This document shows positions 24,306-33,164 of a stretch of DNA of 40,344 bases, in pieces. Location of the stretch: assembly GCA_020629315.1 (NCBI GenBank), contig JAHDDO010000032.1, positions 1-40,344 on the forward strand. The letters are read 5' to 3'. The translations under genes were made by a program, and so were the position numbers. Source of the stretch: Saprospiraceae bacterium (GTDB taxonomy: Bacteria > Bacteroidota > Bacteroidia > Chitinophagales > Saprospiraceae). Positions within the stretch are counted from its first letter, which is position 1. Each line of letters starts with the position of its first letter. A model generated the notes under the pieces. The model had not been told where the DNA came from, made no database searches, and saw nothing but the letters and a program-made list of their open reading frames with translations.

Positions 24306-25739
24306 ATGAATAAACGGGCTATCTGGATCATAATTGCACTCATGAGCACGGCTACCATCGGGCTTTCAGTACTTCAGTTTATTTGGATTTCCAGACAGAT
24401 CAGCTTAGGTGAACAGCAATTCGAAGATAAGGTCTTAACGACACTTGGGGAGGTTAAGCAAAAATTAGAGGCGGATGCTATTAAGAATCTAAGCATTATT
24501 GGGAAGAAAAAGACAGGATCTTTATTTGCCAGTGAGAGCGATAAGATCGTTTCACAGATCATGAAAAAGAAAAGTGGAAACACCTTTAAACCCTTAGAGT
24601 TAAATGAATTACAATCCATACCATATATAATCAATCCAGAAACTAAATTGGAGGAAATTAATAATGAAAAGTTAGATGATTATCTCCGTAAAGGCTTGGA
24701 AGCAAAAGGGGTGCAGTTAAATTTTGAATATGGTGTATTCTCTAAAAGTTCTGACAATTTCATTTCAGTAAATGGGCAATATGTAGTAGATATTGAAGGC
24801 GGGTCCAGTGAAATTGAAACGGCAGAAACGAAAAGCCTTAGAAATGCACAATATGGCATAGACCTTTTCGATGATGGGGAAACAAGTCCTGGGTCTTTAA
24901 AATTGTTTTTTCCTGGATTTAATTCATTCCTATTATCATCTGTATGGATCCTATTGCTATGTTCCTTGTTATTTACAGGCTTGATTATGTTTTGTTTTGG
25001 TTATGTTATATACGTTGTGTTCCGACAGAAACAGGTATCTGAAATGAAAACGGATTTTATCAATAACATGACGCATGAATTTAAAACACCAATTGCTACT
25101 ATTTCTTTAGCATCCGATTCAATATTGAGTCCTTCAATTATTGAAAGTAAGGACAAGATCACTCGATTCGCCAACATTATTAAGCAAGAAAATAAACGGA
25201 TGTTGAATCAAGTAGAGAAGGTTTTACAGATGGCGCGGATAGACAAAAAGGAGTTTGAATTAAAAATAACACCTGTCAATATGCACGAAGTTATCCAACG
25301 AGCCGTTGAAAATAGTAACTTGAAGGTATCAACCAGGGGCGGACAAATTCAAACATTTCTAAGCGCTTCTGATCAAATGGTGGAGGGTGATCAAAACCAT
25401 ATCGCTAATATGATTAACAACTTATTAGATAACGCAGAGAAATATTCACCGGAGGCTCCACAAATAAAAATTGAGACAAATAGCAACAAACTATACTTTG
25501 AGATTAAGATTTCGGACAAAGGAATGGGTATGTCAAAGGAAGCCCAACGCCAAATTTTCGAAAAATTTTACCGGGTACATACCGGTAATTTGCATGATGT
25601 AAAAGGCTTTGGATTGGGGCTGAGTTACGTGAAAGCATTGATGAATGCACACAAGGGAACCATATCTGTCCAATCTGAATTAGGAAAGGGAAGCACATTT
25701 AAATTACAATTTCCTAGGAAATGGAGTGACAAAAGCTAA
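24306..25739 (+). CDS. RprX-like membrane sensor histidine kinase
   Basis: 477 residues. Two membrane helices (about 5-27 and 207-238) bracket a roughly 180-residue periplasmic sensor with no recognised domain. The HisKA helix carries phospho-acceptor H257 in NNMTHEFKTPIATISLASD. The HATPase domain shows the N box NLLDNAEKYSP, G1 DKGMGMS and G2 GFGLGLSYV. The response regulator gene begins 44 bases downstream, so this is a complete two-component system. The short, helix-flanked layout and pairing resemble RprX/RprY of Bacteroides. The signal sensed is unknown. Confidence 0.93.
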   Translation: MNKRAIWIIIALMSTATIGLSVLQFIWISRQISLGEQQFEDKVLTTLGEVKQKLEADAIKNLSIIGKKKTGSLFASESDKIVSQIMKKKSGNTFKPLELNELQSIPYIINPETKLEEINNEKLDDYLRKGLEAKGVQLNFEYGVFSKSSDNFISVNGQYVVDIEGGSSEIETAETKSLRNAQYGIDLFDDGETSPGSLKLFFPGFNSFLLSSVWILLLCSLLFTGLIMFCFGYVIYVVFRQKQVSEMKTDFINNMTHEFKTPIATISLASDSILSPSIIESKDKITRFANIIKQENKRMLNQVEKVLQMARIDKKEFELKITPVNMHEVIQRAVENSNLKVSTRGGQIQTFLSASDQMVEGDQNHIANMINNLLDNAEKYSPEAPQIKIETNSNKLYFEIKISDKGMGMSKEAQRQIFEKFYRVHTGNLHDVKGFGLGLSYVKALMNAHKGTISVQSELGKGSTFKLQFPRKWSDKS

Positions 25740-25783
25740 AAATTAACATCTAAATAGTAGAAAACTAAAAGTTGCTATAAAAC

Positions 25784-26503
25784 ATGAACCAAAAAATCCT
25801 ACTAGTTGAAGACGATCGGAATTTCGGAGATGTATTAAAATCATACTTGGAAATGCATGATTATGACGTTAATCTTGCCACAGACGGTGAAGCAGGATGG
25901 GACGCCTTTCACAAGAGCGAGTACGACCTATGTATTTTTGATGTAATGATGCCAAAAAAAGACGGTTTCACTTTGGCCAGAGAAGTACGCGAAAAGAATC
26001 AAGAGGTCCCTATTATTTTCCTTACAGCGAAAACCTTAAAGGAAGATGTAGTAGAGGGATTCAAGATCGGTGCTGATGATTACATTTCGAAACCTTTCAA
26101 TTCAGAAGAACTGCTATACAGAGTACAAGCTATTTTAAAGAGATCAGGTAAAAAGGCTGACTTAGATGAAGACATAAAAATCTTTAATCTTGGGAAGTTT
26201 AGCTTTAATTATCCATTACGTCACCTAACGTATGATGGTGATGAATCTAGCATGGAGAAGTTATCGCCAAAAGAAGCACATCTATTACGACTTTTCTGTC
26301 TGTATAAAAATGATGTTTTGCCAAGATCAATAGCTCTTACAAAAATATGGGGTGAAGACAATTACTTTACCGCTAGAAGTATGGACGTATTTGTAACCAA
26401 ACTTCGAAAGTACATTAAGAAAGATGACAATTTAGAAATTGTCAATATTCATGGAAATGGTTTTAGACTTATTGATAGGTCTGAAATGGTAGAAATGAAA
26501 TAA
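25784..26503 (+). CDS. OmpR-family response regulator, RprY-like
   Basis: 239 residues. The receiver domain has acidic pocket D10-D11, phospho-acceptor D53 in IFDVMMPKKDG, a switch threonine in FLTAKT and K103 in SKPFN. The C-terminal winged helix (about 140-235) includes LSPKEAHLLRLFC, TKIWGEDNYFTARSMDVFVTKLRKYI (the recognition helix region, here TARSMDVFVTKLRKYI) and NIHGNGFRL. It binds DNA as a dimer after phosphorylation by the upstream kinase. Only 9 bases separate its stop codon from that of the convergent HAD gene, and no terminator is visible there. Confidence 0.95.
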   Translation: MNQKILLVEDDRNFGDVLKSYLEMHDYDVNLATDGEAGWDAFHKSEYDLCIFDVMMPKKDGFTLAREVREKNQEVPIIFLTAKTLKEDVVEGFKIGADDYISKPFNSEELLYRVQAILKRSGKKADLDEDIKIFNLGKFSFNYPLRHLTYDGDESSMEKLSPKEAHLLRLFCLYKNDVLPRSIALTKIWGEDNYFTARSMDVFVTKLRKYIKKDDNLEIVNIHGNGFRLIDRSEMVEMK

Positions 26504-26512
26504 ACGCTAATA

Positions 26513-27181
26513 TTAAGACCTCAAATATTTAGCAACTTTGAAGACAATATCGGATGAAGGGTCGTGTAATGCGGCTCTCCATCCATATTTCTTCGCTGCC
26601 TCAATATTATCCTCATTATCATCTACGAAAAGAATTTCATTGGGTTTTACGCCTAAACGTTCTGTTACATAATTATACACACGCTCTTCAGGTTTTCTCA
26701 TCCCTATTTCGTGAGAATAAAACACTTGGTCAAAGTATCTTTCTTCAAAGTCAGTTAGATTGTACTTTTCCTTGAAGTACCGATGGATCCAAGAAATATG
26801 TATACTATTTATATTACTAAGTAAAGCTACCGTATAGTCCTTCCGAAGATTGAGTAAAAATTCAAAACGATGGGAAGGCATTTCTACTAATAAGCTGTTC
26901 CAACATTTGATTACATCTCTGGGGTTAATAGATGATTTAACTTGTTGGAAATACCATATAAACGTTTCCTCATTTATTTCGCCTCGCTCTAATCGATCAT
27001 TGGCTTCCTGTATGTTCTGAGGTATATTACTTCCATCCCAATCAATTTCTAGTAAATCCTTGAACCGTTGATAACAACCGGGAAAATCTAAATCGAAAAG
27101 GACATTACCAAAATCAAATAAAATAACCTTTGGGTCCAATTTTTTAGTTTTTGATAAACGTTTTGGTTCCTTGTAATACAC
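26513..27181 (-). CDS. HAD-superfamily hydrolase, YihX-like
   Basis: 222 residues if started at 27181. The first HAD motif is LFDFGNVLFDLD with nucleophile D23. The second and third lie near SNINSIHISW and HEIGMRKPEERVY, and the fourth is FVDDNEDNIEAAKKYGW. DFGNV is the form seen in YihX-type sugar phosphatases. The helical cap lies between motifs I and II. The ATG at 27181 overlaps the 3' end of the upstream T9SS gene by 38 bases. A TTG at 27139 would begin just after that gene's stop codon and trim 14 residues, which is also plausible. Substrate is unknown. Confidence 0.87.
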   Translation of the reverse strand: MYYKEPKRLSKTKKLDPKVILFDFGNVLFDLDFPGCYQRFKDLLEIDWDGSNIPQNIQEANDRLERGEINEETFIWYFQQVKSSINPRDVIKCWNSLLVEMPSHRFEFLLNLRKDYTVALLSNINSIHISWIHRYFKEKYNLTDFEERYFDQVFYSHEIGMRKPEERVYNYVTERLGVKPNEILFVDDNEDNIEAAKKYGWRAALHDPSSDIVFKVAKYLRS

Positions 27182-27944
27182 CCTCTTTAAAAGTAGAGAT
27201 GAAGTATTGACCAGCTCTTAATCCAGAAACATCAATATTGTTTTCATGGGTAGATGTAATCAAAGCGCCTGTCAAATCATACATGCGAACCATATCACCT
27301 CTATCTCCAGTAATAGTCACTCTATCGACTACTGGGTTAGGCGAAATAGTAAACGAAGATCTGTCTATATCCTTAGTATTGATAGGCGTATCCTGATTGA
27401 AGGTAAATGTCAAGTTTGCTCCTTTATCCCCTGATGGTGAACCATTCCCATTTACTAATGCCGAAGCGGCATAAAAGTTAATAGCGCCACTGTCGCCAAT
27501 AGGCGCATCCCAATTTAGATCAATGGTATTTCCGCCTAATAGTGTAGTTTGCTCGATATAAGTCCGATCGCCAATATCCAACAATCTTACATTGTCTGGT
27601 TGCGTGCTTGACCAAGCGTTTACTGCTTGATCATCCCCATCCAAAGAAACCATCATAAAACCAAATCCAGCCGCATTTCCTGAGGCGTTATTTACGGTAT
27701 AACGTAATGTATAGCTTTCGCCAGGTATATAAGCATTTACGGCTTCTCCGTTAGAATTTAGAAATTGAATATCAATCTCTGGTTCGAAAGAACCACTAGA
27801 GTGACAACCTTGCTGCCCACACGTTTGTCCCGTCTCACCGGGTGCTAGGGTAGCTCCATTTCCTGTGACATTTCCTCTTCCAGTTCGGTTAGACATAAAT
27901 AAAAGGGCCAAACATATTAGTGAAGCTGATAGCAAAACTCTCAT
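27144..27944 (-). CDS. T9SS cargo with choice-of-anchor V-like domain
   Basis: 266 residues. The signal peptide ends near residue 20. The mature start has GRGNVTGNGATLAPGETGQT followed by CGQQGCHSSG, then a beta-sandwich (YIPGESYTLRYTVNNASGNA, then GFGFMMVSLDG, FYAASALVNGNG) typical of Reeler-like or choice-of-anchor V proteins of Bacteroidota. Residues of about 195-266 are a T9SS type A sorting domain (FTISPNPVVDRVTITG, SGLRAGQYFIST). The protein should be surface-exposed or released. The C-x4-CH motif could ligate a metal or heme, but a single such site is not proof. The HAD gene overlaps its 3' end. Confidence 0.85.
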   Translation of the reverse strand: MRVLLSASLICLALLFMSNRTGRGNVTGNGATLAPGETGQTCGQQGCHSSGSFEPEIDIQFLNSNGEAVNAYIPGESYTLRYTVNNASGNAAGFGFMMVSLDGDDQAVNAWSSTQPDNVRLLDIGDRTYIEQTTLLGGNTIDLNWDAPIGDSGAINFYAASALVNGNGSPSGDKGANLTFTFNQDTPINTKDIDRSSFTISPNPVVDRVTITGDRGDMVRMYDLTGALITSTHENNIDVSGLRAGQYFISTFKEGVLQGTKTFIKN

Positions 27945-28077
27945 ACAAATTATTTTTTTCCGAAGCTACAAATGAAAAAGCCATAAAGTCCAACTTTATT
28001 AAAATTTCTTGACGACAAAAAGAAAAAATAACTACCATTGATTAAACCTTTCCTGTTTACTTGACTCTAAATAGCAA
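27945..28077. other. Divergent promoter region
   Basis: 133 bases, very AT-rich, between the T9SS gene (minus) and the second ECF sigma gene (plus). Both promoters must lie here, but I see no clean TAnnTTTG element for either. Confidence 0.4.
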
Positions 28078-28638
28078 ATGACGAACGAATTGGATGAGCA
28101 GAAAATAGTGGCGCAACTTAAAGACCCGATAGAGGCAGAGCTTGGTTTTAGATCACTCATTGGTACATACAAAGAGCGTTTGTATTGGCATATCCGAAGG
28201 ATAGTTTTAATCCATGAAGATACGGATGACGTACTTCAGGATGTTTTTGTAAAGGTCTATAAGAATATTCATTCGTTTAAAGAAGAGTCCAGTTTGTATA
28301 CATGGATATATAGAATTGCAACAAATGAGGCACTGAGTCATAAAAAGCGAATGCAAAGGAAGTGGGAAGGTATGAGCCAATCAGTAGAAGAAGCTAGCGC
28401 TCAGGATTTAAAGGCGGACCCATACTTCTCTGGCGATGATGCACAACTAGCCTTAAAGTTGGCTATTGATAGTTTGCCTGAGAAACAAATGTTAGTGTTT
28501 AATATGAAATACTTTCAACAACTAAAGTATGATGAGATGTCATCTATTTTGAACACCTCAGTGGGTGCCTTAAAAGCATCCTATCATCATGCTGTAAAGA
28601 AAATAGAAGCGTTCATTAAAAATGAAGAATATGGATAA
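28078..28638 (+). CDS. ECF-type RNA polymerase sigma factor (second)
   Basis: 186 residues. Region 2 includes ERLYWHIRRIVLIHEDTDDVLQDVFVKVYKNI (DTDDVLQDVFVKVY is the core) and SLYTWIYRIATNEALSHKKR. Region 4 is FNMKYFQQLKYDEMSSILN followed by TSVGALKASYHHAVKK. It is more closely of the general Bacteroidota ECF form than the one at 2366. The downstream gene overlaps it by 8 or 17 bases, and a Spy-like gene follows, a recurrent Bacteroidota arrangement that suggests envelope stress control. Self-activation cannot be judged from the upstream sequence. Confidence 0.94.
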   Translation: MTNELDEQKIVAQLKDPIEAELGFRSLIGTYKERLYWHIRRIVLIHEDTDDVLQDVFVKVYKNIHSFKEESSLYTWIYRIATNEALSHKKRMQRKWEGMSQSVEEASAQDLKADPYFSGDDAQLALKLAIDSLPEKQMLVFNMKYFQQLKYDEMSSILNTSVGALKASYHHAVKKIEAFIKNEEYG

Positions 28639-29086
28639 GGAACATATACACAATGAAGGGTTTCAAGTTCCTGAAGGATATTTTGAACAATTAGAATCAT
28701 CGGTGCTAGGCAGATTAGATGAGGGTATGGAAGTACCAGAGGGTTATTTTGAAAATATAGAAGATAGGATTGTATCGAAAGTTAAGCCGCAACGAACCAT
28801 ATCGATTTCTCGATACCTAAGCTGGTCAGCGGCGGCGGTCATCCTTTTATCGCTCGGCTTTTGGACATTTTCATCAAATAATCAAGGGAGGGATGAAACC
28901 TTGATGGTAGCGATGGCCGATGAAGATGTTTACTTGGATTATTTATTGGATAATCCTGAGGAATTAGAATCATTGGATTTGTCACCTTTTTTAGATGATT
29001 CCATGAATGAACTAGATGATGAAACGATGATTGAGTTTCTTGATGAGAGTGAATTCGATTTAGAAGATCTTGAATCACTGATTTAA
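28622..29086 (+). CDS. Single-span membrane protein, putative anti-sigma partner
   Basis: 154 residues from ATG 28622. An alternative ATG at 28631 gives the compact overlap ATGGATAA with the sigma stop. The N-terminal half carries a twice-repeated motif, VPEGYFEQLE and VPEGYFENIE, seen in Bacteroidota proteins encoded next to ECF sigma genes. A membrane helix follows (about 60-80, YLSWSAAAVILLSLGFWTF). The periplasmic part is strongly acidic (DNPEELESLD, DDSMNELDDE). Position and topology fit an anti-sigma factor, but the zinc-binding anti-sigma motif (HxxxCxxC) is absent, so this is an inference. Confidence 0.8.
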   Translation: MKNMDKEHIHNEGFQVPEGYFEQLESSVLGRLDEGMEVPEGYFENIEDRIVSKVKPQRTISISRYLSWSAAAVILLSLGFWTFSSNNQGRDETLMVAMADEDVYLDYLLDNPEELESLDLSPFLDDSMNELDDETMIEFLDESEFDLEDLESLI

Positions 29087-29118
29087 AATTTTTGAAACAC
29101 ATTTATAAAGCAGACATA

Positions 29119-29628
29119 ATGAGAAAGGTATTATTTATTTTATTAGTCTTCGGGGTACAAGCCAGCAGTATGGCTCAGACCAAAGAAGAAATGAAACGAG
29201 CGGAGAAGATGGAGTCCTTACGGATTGCTTATTTGACGCAAGAATTAGATTTGAGCACTGATGAGTCTCAAGATTTTTGGCCCATTTATAACGAGTATCA
29301 TAAAGAACTAAAAAAGATACGAGAAGGAATGCGTCGACCTGAAAATGGATTAGCAGATGTATCTGAGCAAGAAGCGGCCCAACTTATTGAGCAGCGCTTC
29401 AATTTTGAAACACAAAAATTGGCTCTAGAGAAAGAATTTGTTCAGGATCTTGAAGGGGTTATTTCTAAGCGTAAAACGGCTCGATTATTAATGGCGGAAG
29501 AAAAATTTAAAAAGGAAATGCTAGGCCGGATCAAAGAACGAATGAAAGAACGACAGGGCGGTCCTCGAGGCGGAGCGCCTATGGGCGGCGGCCCTAGAGG
29601 AAACAATCGAAACGATATAAATCATTAA
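29119..29628 (+). CDS. Spy/CpxP-like periplasmic protein
   Basis: 169 residues from ATG 29119 (MRKVLFILLVFG). A TTG at 29092 in frame would place the signal peptide too far in. The signal peptide ends near residue 20 (SSMAQ). The mature protein is almost wholly helical and charged: LTQELDLSTDESQDFWPIYNEY is the LTxxQ-type entry (DLSTDESQDFWPIY shown in part), with long amphipathic helices after it, as in Spy/CpxP chaperones. The C-terminus is Gly/Pro/Arg-rich (GGPRGGAPMGGGPRGN). Third gene of the ECF operon, ended by a strong terminator. It is probably a periplasmic chaperone or stress sensor. Confidence 0.82.
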   Translation: MRKVLFILLVFGVQASSMAQTKEEMKRAEKMESLRIAYLTQELDLSTDESQDFWPIYNEYHKELKKIREGMRRPENGLADVSEQEAAQLIEQRFNFETQKLALEKEFVQDLEGVISKRKTARLLMAEEKFKKEMLGRIKERMKERQGGPRGGAPMGGGPRGNNRNDINH

Positions 29629-29641
29629 TAATGCTACACCC

Positions 29642-29674
29642 GAGGCCTGAAGATGTTCAGGCCTCTTTGTTTTT
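29642..29674 (+). terminator. Intrinsic terminator after the second ECF operon
   Basis: GAGGCCTGAA (29642-29651) pairs perfectly with TTCAGGCCTC (29656-29665) around GATG, followed by TTTGTTTTT. It lies between convergent genes. Confidence 0.92.
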
Positions 29675-30764
29675 ATAGGAAATAGCCATCCTTGTAAATC
29701 ACCTCACCATCAGCTAAAATCTCCCCGCCTGATTTCATATCCGTTATCATATCCCAGTGGATAGCCGATTGGTTCTTACCACCTGATTGTAAATAGGATT
29801 GGCCTAAGGCCATATGGATGGTGCCGCCGATCTTTTCATCAAATAATGTATTGCCAGTGGCTCGCTGTATATTATAATTAGTACCTATCGCCACTTCACC
29901 AAAATGATCGGCGCCGTCGATAGTAAGTATCTTTTCTAGGAACTCTTGACCTTTTTTAGCTTGCGCTTTTACCACTTTCCCCTTTTTCACGGTTAACTCA
30001 ATATCACTTACCTCATGCCCAGAATATATGGATGGATAGGAAAAGAAAACAGTCCCTTCAACACTATCTTCTACCGGCGCAGTAAATACCTCACCAGAAG
30101 GCATGTTTGTCTTTCCATCCGAATTAATCCATGTCCTACCTTCTACAGAAAACCGGATATCTGTTTTCCCATTTTTATACTGTAATACCGACTTTTGATT
30201 CAGTAGATCTACGATACTTTGTTGCTTTCGTCCTACTTCTTCCCATCTCGCTTGTGGATTATCATCATATAAGTAGCAGGCATTGAATATAAAGGATGCA
30301 TAATCTTCTAATGCCATTCTTGCCATTTGGGCATTAGCAGCCGTCGGATATTGACAAAGGGTTCGTTTCATAGAACCATCTGAAGTACGTTGGAAATATT
30401 TTTCACTTAAGGGCTTCATAACGGCTCTCCTACGCGCTGTTTTGTCTTTATTCAATTCCTGATCAGCCATTAAGTTATAAGGCGCTCTGATGAATATATA
30501 GGCGTCATACGAGGACATAGCTTCCTTTTGTAAGACAGGTGTATGATCAATAGCAGCATCACTGGCTTCATCATGGAAAATCTTGTTTTGCCCTTGGAAA
30601 CTCATATCATATTCTACAATGGCTCCTTTTCGCAAAGCATACCTATAGACTTCTTTTACTAATGGCTCTGCAAGCATGGTACTATTTACGTAAAGTCGTT
30701 CACCTGCCTGAAGATTCACACAATAGTCAACGAGCAGCTTTGCATATTTCTGCATTATTTCCAT
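29673..30764 (-). CDS. M29 family aminopeptidase
   Basis: 363 residues from the ATG at 30762-30764 (MEIMQKYAKLLVDYCVNL), two bases after the hflX stop codon. The TTG three codons upstream would overlap hflX and is not needed. The thermophilic-type (AmpS/PepS) M29 fold is seen in LQAGERLYVNST, NMPSGEVFTAPVEDSVEGTV (a metal-ligand Glu lies in GEVFTAPVEDS), a later FGEVAIGTN and the closing GQSYLQSGGKNQSAIHWDMI with a His-Asp ligand pair. It releases N-terminal residues from peptides in the cytoplasm using two metal ions. Last gene of a tight unit with hflX, the EnvC-like gene and the TPR gene. Confidence 0.92.
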   Translation of the reverse strand: MEIMQKYAKLLVDYCVNLQAGERLYVNSTMLAEPLVKEVYRYALRKGAIVEYDMSFQGQNKIFHDEASDAAIDHTPVLQKEAMSSYDAYIFIRAPYNLMADQELNKDKTARRRAVMKPLSEKYFQRTSDGSMKRTLCQYPTAANAQMARMALEDYASFIFNACYLYDDNPQARWEEVGRKQQSIVDLLNQKSVLQYKNGKTDIRFSVEGRTWINSDGKTNMPSGEVFTAPVEDSVEGTVFFSYPSIYSGHEVSDIELTVKKGKVVKAQAKKGQEFLEKILTIDGADHFGEVAIGTNYNIQRATGNTLFDEKIGGTIHMALGQSYLQSGGKNQSAIHWDMITDMKSGGEILADGEVIYKDGYFL

Positions 30765-30766
30765 AG

Positions 30767-31978
30767 TTACCAATATTTGGTTTGGTAAGGATATCGGACA
30801 TTATATTGTCCTTCGATCATTTCAGTCATAGTTTGACGAAGTACATCAAGATTTTCTCTTTGTTTAGCAGAGATGATAACAGTATTCGCTTGAAATTCTT
30901 CTTTGACTCTCTTTTCAAGCGCTTCTAGTAATTGCGCTTGGGTTTCTTCTTCGAGATATTTGTCAAAGTTCTCCTCTCGATACTTATCTATTTTATTTAA
31001 GACGATTAATGTCGGCTTTTCAGCTGCGTCTAAGTCTAGTAATGTCTCCCTAACCGTTTTCATTTGGTCTTCAAAAAATGGATGCGACATATCTACCACA
31101 TGCATGATGATGTCACTTTCACGTACTTCGTCCAATGTTGATTTAAAGGACTCAACCAAGTGGTGCGGTAATTTTCTAATAAACCCAACAGTATCGGATA
31201 AAAGAAAAGGCATGGCTCCAAATACTACTTTTCGAACTGTGGTATCTAGGGTGGCAAATAACTTGTTTTCGGCAAAGACTTCGGATTTACTCAAGGTGTT
31301 CATAAGGGTGGATTTACCCACATTTGTATACCCCACCAAAGCTACTCGAATCAGTTGACCTCTATTTTTGCGCTGCGTAACATTTTGCTGATCGATCTTC
31401 TCTAGTTTCTTTTTTAAGAGGGATATTTTATCTCTAACGATCCGTCTATCCGTTTCGATCTCTTGCTCACCCGGCCCTCGCATTCCTATACCACCACGCT
31501 GTCGCTCTAAATGGGTCCAAAGCCCTCGCAGTCGAGGCAAAAGATATTGCATTTGTGCAAGCTCAACTTGCGTTTTTGCTTGCGCTGTCTGTGCTCGGCT
31601 AGCAAAAATATCGAGAATCAAACTACTTCGATCTACAATCTTACGTTTAAGTTCTTCTTCTAGGATGTTGGTTTGTTTACCCGTTAAGTCATCATCAAAT
31701 ATTATAAGATCGATCTCTTTAAGCTCAATCATTATTTTGATCTCTTCTAACTTCCCTTTTCCAACAAATGTCCGTTTGTCTGGATGATCAAGCTTTTGTA
31801 CCACACGGTCTATGGTGGTGGCCCCAGCTGTTTCTGCTAAAAACTCCAATTCATCTAGATATTCAGCAACTTGCTCCGCAGTTTGATTACGAGAAATTAC
31901 ACCTACCAATAAGGCTTTTTCCGACTCTTTGCGCAAGCCTTGTCCTTTCTTTTTACCTATGTTCCAATCGTTGCCCAT
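30767..31978 (-). CDS. hflX: Ribosome-associated GTPase HflX
   Basis: 403 residues. The N-terminal HflX domain contains FVGKGKLEEIK and FDDDLTGKQTNILEEEL. The Gly-rich linker ERQRGGIGMRGPGEQEIETD follows. The G domain has P-loop GYTNVGKS (216-223), switch II LSDTVGFIRKLP and NKID. HflX splits stalled or hibernating 70S ribosomes after stress, using GTP hydrolysis. The gene begins 4 bases after the EnvC-like stop codon and ends 2 bases before the aminopeptidase start, so it is co-transcribed with both. All GTPase motifs are intact. Confidence 0.97.
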   Translation of the reverse strand: MGNDWNIGKKKGQGLRKESEKALLVGVISRNQTAEQVAEYLDELEFLAETAGATTIDRVVQKLDHPDKRTFVGKGKLEEIKIMIELKEIDLIIFDDDLTGKQTNILEEELKRKIVDRSSLILDIFASRAQTAQAKTQVELAQMQYLLPRLRGLWTHLERQRGGIGMRGPGEQEIETDRRIVRDKISLLKKKLEKIDQQNVTQRKNRGQLIRVALVGYTNVGKSTLMNTLSKSEVFAENKLFATLDTTVRKVVFGAMPFLLSDTVGFIRKLPHHLVESFKSTLDEVRESDIIMHVVDMSHPFFEDQMKTVRETLLDLDAAEKPTLIVLNKIDKYREENFDKYLEEETQAQLLEALEKRVKEEFQANTVIISAKQRENLDVLRQTMTEMIEGQYNVRYPYQTKYW

Positions 31979-31982
31979 ATGC

Positions 31983-33158
31983 TTATTTTAACCAGGCGCT
32001 AGGATCTAATTTCGTTTTACCTCTCCAAATTTCGAAATGCAATTTTGCATTGCCTTTGTCATCTGTGGTCACTTCGCCTATAGCCTGACCGACCGATACG
32101 GTTTGGCCGGCTTTTACAAAACTAGTCTTTAGTTTGGAATATATGGTGTAGAATTCACCATGCTGAACCATTATCATTATATCATGACCAGGTATGGTTT
32201 GAATACTGAGTACATTTCCTTCAGCAACTACGCTTACTTCTTTATTTTGTTTCAGGAGTATATCAATGCCATTGTTTTCAATGAAAAGACCTTTTATGGT
32301 TGGATGGGCTTGCTTCCCAAATCGACCAACAATTAATCGATCTGTTGAAGGCCAAGCTAGTTGTCTTTGTGTAAAAGAAGAGGAAGTACTGCTTACTCTT
32401 TCAGGGGTGGCAGGCTTACTTATTGTACTTGAACGTTTTGCGGCTAAGGCCGCTTCGATGGCACTTTCGATGGCTCTATTAAGATCTTCACGAGCTTTAT
32501 TTTTTTTGTTCAATGCCAATCTAAGCTCTTGTTCCCTAGAGCTTAAGTCGTTTATAATTTCCTTTTTATTTTCTAAGTCCTTTTCCAAGTCTAGTTGATG
32601 GGTTCTTTCCTGAGTGACAAGCGAGTCTTGTGCGGATCGTTCTAGACCTAAAGTAGTCGCTAACTGTTCATACTCTTGTGTCACGGCTTCTAGTTCTTGT
32701 TTTTTTTGTTCAAAATGCAGATCCAATTGTCGAGCATACTGCCACTGTAAGAAAGCATCTCGAAACCCATCAGCACTTAAATACATTTGCCAATCTGAGG
32801 CTTGCTTATTTCGGATATATCGCTTTCTAAGTAAACTATTATAACTCTGTTTGAGTCCTTCTTTTGTGATGGAAAGTGAGTCTAAAATTTGCTCGGTGTA
32901 TCGAATATTATGGTCGGTATCCTCCAGTTCTTTATCTAAGGTTTCAAGTAAATGGTTTCGCTGCGAAATTTGATTTTCTAATAAGACATATTCGTCCAAA
33001 GAGCTTTTCTTTTTGGCCTGACTTTCTTGAAGGATTTGACTTGTTATCTCGATCTCTGCATTCAACTGTTTTCGTTGGCGCTCTAACTGCTGTTGGTCCT
33101 GCGAGAAAGCGCTATTGAATACAAGAAAGCAAATACATATGCCGTATATAAATTTCAA
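31983..33158 (-). CDS. EnvC-like murein hydrolase activator with degenerate LytM domain
   Basis: 391 residues. The signal peptide ends near residue 19 (NSAFSQ). Coiled coils fill about 20-255 (Q/E/L/K-rich, as in EnvC). The LytM/M23 domain occupies about 280-391. The catalytic layout is broken: the usual H-N-G-x-D becomes ENNGIDI, and the H-x-H pair becomes KLHFEIW. A zinc-free, non-catalytic form like E. coli EnvC is therefore likely, activating amidases at the division septum. Operon position between the TPR gene and hflX is tight (6 and 4 bases). Confidence 0.88.
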   Translation of the reverse strand: MKFIYGICICFLVFNSAFSQDQQQLERQRKQLNAEIEITSQILQESQAKKKSSLDEYVLLENQISQRNHLLETLDKELEDTDHNIRYTEQILDSLSITKEGLKQSYNSLLRKRYIRNKQASDWQMYLSADGFRDAFLQWQYARQLDLHFEQKKQELEAVTQEYEQLATTLGLERSAQDSLVTQERTHQLDLEKDLENKKEIINDLSSREQELRLALNKKNKAREDLNRAIESAIEAALAAKRSSTISKPATPERVSSTSSSFTQRQLAWPSTDRLIVGRFGKQAHPTIKGLFIENNGIDILLKQNKEVSVVAEGNVLSIQTIPGHDIMIMVQHGEFYTIYSKLKTSFVKAGQTVSVGQAIGEVTTDDKGNAKLHFEIWRGKTKLDPSAWLK

Positions 33159-33164
33159 GGATGG

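Noticed and set aside
29642-29665. Inverted repeat as an attachment or insertion site
   Set aside because: Stem, four-base loop and T-run between convergent genes are fully explained by an intrinsic terminator.
30903-31358. 151-codon plus-strand ORF inside hflX
   Set aside because: Complement of a well-supported GTPase gene with low-complexity composition; no family similarity.
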